Shown here: piece by piece, positions 62,132-64,000 of the stretch
Numbering within the stretch: position 1 is the stretch's first letter
How the letters are laid out: each line of letters begins with the position of its first letter
DNA from: Sphingobium sp. Leaf26
GTDB lineage: Bacteria > Pseudomonadota > Alphaproteobacteria > Sphingomonadales > Sphingomonadaceae
Direction of reading: 5' to 3'
DNA length: 64,000 nucleotides
Assembly (NCBI RefSeq): GCF_001421665.1
Contig: NZ_LMKV01000023.1
Span: 251,879-315,878 of the forward strand
The notes under the pieces: model-generated
What the model saw: only the letters and a program-made list of their open reading frames with translations
Told to the model about the DNA's origin: nothing
Database searches by the model: none
Made by a program: the position numbers and the translations under genes

Positions 62132-63618
62132 TCCACTCCCGGTCGAAGGATGCCGGACCGTTTAGACGGCAACCGCAAGAAGCGACGCGCGCGCTCCAAT
62201 ATCGGCACCGCCATGCCGGGCGCCAATATCGGGATGATGGCAAGAGGCGGACAGTCCATCAGCCGCGCCACCGCGCCCTCGCCATGGATCGGACCGGCAA
62301 TGAATTCCCAAATGATGACCAACATCAATCCGACGACAAACCCGCCCAGAAGGCCGCTGATCAACAGTTGCATTGTTTTGGGGCGAATAGGGTCCAGCGG
62401 CGCACTCGCCGCGTTCACGACCGAAAACCGCTCGCCCTTGTCCTCTGCCTGAAGGCTGGCGGCGACCTGCGCCTCCATCTGTGTGTCGCGCACGTCCTGA
62501 TATTGACGTTTCAGATTGTCGTAATCGCGTTCCAGATTGTTCAGTTCATAGGTCGCTTGCGGCGCAAGCGCCGTCACACGCTCCATCTGCGCAATCGTTC
62601 CAACCAGTTCATTCCGGCGTGCGGCCAACATAGCGATACGGGCGCGCGTAGCCCCCATTTCAGACACTACCGCACCGCTGCCCGGCATCGGCCCGGCCGA
62701 CCGCTGAGCGACCCGCCGCTGCCGGTCGACGGCAATTTGCGCAGCGATCAGATCGGGATGCGTATCCGAATAGGTGGAGCCCAATTGTGCGACACGTTCT
62801 TCGGCCCTGCGCAACGCGTCCAATTCTGGCCGAGGCGCGGCCGCGATTTCCTCGCTCCGCGTCGCAAGCAGGCTGTTCTGCTGCACGAGGCCCTGTGTTT
62901 CCGCATCCAGCCGGGACACTTCGGAACGGAGCGATGACCCCGATTGCGCGCTTAACGCCACCTGATCTGGAAGAGCGCCAGCATAGCGGCTTTCGATCTC
63001 CCGGCGTTTGCCTTCCAGCGCGACCATCTGATTACGCAAATCATCGACGCGCCGCCCCATAAAGGCGGCGGTGCCTACAGCCTGCTCGGTCCGGAGCCTC
63101 TTGTCCTCGGTCATGAACATCGCGACGAGTTTCTCAGCGACGGTATGGGTGGCGGCAGGGTCGAAATAGGTGAAGGACAGGTCGAATGCGATCGTGTCGG
63201 TTGCAGCGCCCGGACGCTGGTTCCCGCTGGCGCTTACCAGATCGACGGCGATGGCACTGCGCATGATCTCAAGCAGGTCGTCGAACGACATCGAACGCTG
63301 CTCCCTTTCGTAAAGCCCCCCTTCTTGGATCAATCTGGTCAGGTTGGACCGGCTCATGATCTGCTGCCGGATTTTTGCGACACGTTCATTGGCGTAATTG
63401 GCGGTACGCAGCGTGGCGAAGCTGGTCGGTATCTGCGGCGAATCTATCAACAACGTCGCTTGCGAACGATAGGCTGGCGTCATCACCAGCGCGATCGTCA
63501 GCGCCACCAATATCCCGATCAGCGTCGGTACTACGATCCACCACCGCCGCCTGTACAAAATGGCGAAGAGTTCCGGCAGGCTGATCACGCTGCCATTCTG
63601 GCTGAGGTCGTCGTTCAT
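62128..63618 (-). CDS. Polysaccharide chain-length determinant (Wzz/GumC)
   Basis: A 496-residue inner-membrane protein with two membrane segments: about residues 27-47 (WWIVVPTLIGILVALTIALV) and near residue 430 (LISGLLGGFVVGLMLVIIWEF), and a long coiled-coil periplasmic middle, as in GumC/Wzc-type proteins. It sets the length of exported polysaccharide with the ATPase downstream. Both ends overlap its neighbours by four bases. Confidence 0.92.
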   Translation of the reverse strand: MNDDLSQNGSVISLPELFAILYRRRWWIVVPTLIGILVALTIALVMTPAYRSQATLLIDSPQIPTSFATLRTANYANERVAKIRQQIMSRSNLTRLIQEGGLYEREQRSMSFDDLLEIMRSAIAVDLVSASGNQRPGAATDTIAFDLSFTYFDPAATHTVAEKLVAMFMTEDKRLRTEQAVGTAAFMGRRVDDLRNQMVALEGKRREIESRYAGALPDQVALSAQSGSSLRSEVSRLDAETQGLVQQNSLLATRSEEIAAAPRPELDALRRAEERVAQLGSTYSDTHPDLIAAQIAVDRQRRVAQRSAGPMPGSGAVVSEMGATRARIAMLAARRNELVGTIAQMERVTALAPQATYELNNLERDYDNLKRQYQDVRDTQMEAQVAASLQAEDKGERFSVVNAASAPLDPIRPKTMQLLISGLLGGFVVGLMLVIIWEFIAGPIHGEGAVARLMDCPPLAIIPILAPGMAVPILERARRFLRLPSKRSGILRPGVE

Positions 63619-64000
63619 TTGCGCTGTCCGAACTGGTAGCGCAACTGAAGGCCGATAAAGGCCGATCCGATACGCTTCCCCGTAACGAGTTGACGGCGAA
63701 GATATTGGGCGCTGCCGGTCAACGTGACATTCGGCCGCAACTTCCAGTCCAGCATCACGATGTTGCGCACCGCGTCGGTCGTACTGGTGCGCATGCCTTG
63801 GGCAGGTGCGGTCAAGAGCGATCCGCCGATCAGCGAGGAATGGCGATATTCGCTGACACCGCGCAGCTTGAAATGCTCGCCCAGAGCCTTGCTGAGCGAT
63901 ATCGACACCGTCGCGTCACGACGCAGGCCGCCAAAGCCGCTGACTTCCGAATTCAGCATGGCGGAAAGGCAACCGGTCAACGCATGGTCGCCTTCCTCCG
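63615..64000 (-). CDS. Outer-membrane beta-barrel protein of polysaccharide locus, C-terminal part (5' end outside window)
   Basis: The frame is open to the right edge; the last about 128 codons are seen. The sequence LRRDATVSISLSKALGEHFKLRGVSEYRHSSL, LDWKLRPNVTLTGSAQYLRRQL and the end FIGLQLRYQF show alternating aromatic/aliphatic barrel strands, as in the beta-barrel proteins that often precede Wzz genes in sphingomonad exopolysaccharide loci. Stop overlaps the Wzz start. Confidence 0.7.
   Translation of the reverse strand, partial: EEGDHALTGCLSAMLNSEVSGFGGLRRDATVSISLSKALGEHFKLRGVSEYRHSSLIGGSLLTAPAQGMRTSTTDAVRNIVMLDWKLRPNVTLTGSAQYLRRQLVTGKRIGSAFIGLQLRYQFGQRK

Overview
The window is high-GC DNA from an alphaproteobacterium, most likely a member of the Sphingomonadaceae (Sphingobium-like). 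The grounds are a large TonB-dependent receptor, a TrcR (DUF1013) cell-cycle regulator, a DUF1192 protein, a ClpA with no neighbouring clpS, an OmpA with a long proline linker, the lnt-metK-trmB order, and several families of short palindromic intergenic repeats. No rRNA, tRNA, CRISPR array, transposase or integrase was recognised. Genus is an inference; no marker gene was aligned.

Positions 1-26.8 kb are ordinary chromosomal housekeeping: the 3' part of a TonB receptor, rimO, a lipoprotein pair, an M17 aminopeptidase, an overlapping marR / NlpC-P60 / argC set, a PQQ-type sugar dehydrogenase, a DUF815 ATPase, the tRNA t6A enzyme TsaC/Sua5, msrA, an acyl-CoA ligase, trcR, a glycosyltransferase plus LpxH-like phosphoesterase pair, a quinone oxidoreductase, clpA, thpR, sodC and ompA. 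Many convergent pairs are separated by clear stem-loop terminators.

Positions 26.9-50.7 kb, almost all on the minus strand, hold a domesticated tailed-phage structural cluster in the gene order of the Rhodobacter capsulatus gene transfer agent (RcGTA): small terminase candidate, large terminase, portal, a small DUF6127-like gene, prohead protease, HK97 capsid, head-tail connectors, major tail protein, two tail-assembly chaperones, a very short tape measure, DUF2460, DUF2163, NlpC/P60 and a tail hub. There is no integrase, replication, repressor or lysis gene. The cluster is broken up by host-type genes (M28 peptidase, nitroreductase, YnfA, glycine-zipper protein, DUF805-like protein), by small genes on the opposite strand, and by an AT-rich DUF2335 gene pair between protease and capsid. 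Unusual parts are a TIM-barrel-like domain fused to DUF2460, an S74 self-cleaving fibre gene inside the head module, and tandem terminator-like hairpins directly in front of the capsid gene. Because non-phage genes interrupt it, it can be read either as a rearranged GTA or as a decayed prophage; the intact frames favour retained function.

Positions 50.9-58.7 kb return to chromosomal genes: GST, DJ-1/PfpI, a TonB-like energy transducer flanked by two copies of a structured repeat, DedA, lnt (with an in-frame hairpin-rich insertion), metK, a tiny exported protein with a duplicated Cys motif, and trmB. Positions 59.1-64 kb hold the end of an exopolysaccharide locus on the minus strand: outer-membrane beta-barrel, Wzz/GumC chain-length protein, BY-kinase-like ATPase, DegT aminotransferase and a PhyH-like dioxygenase.
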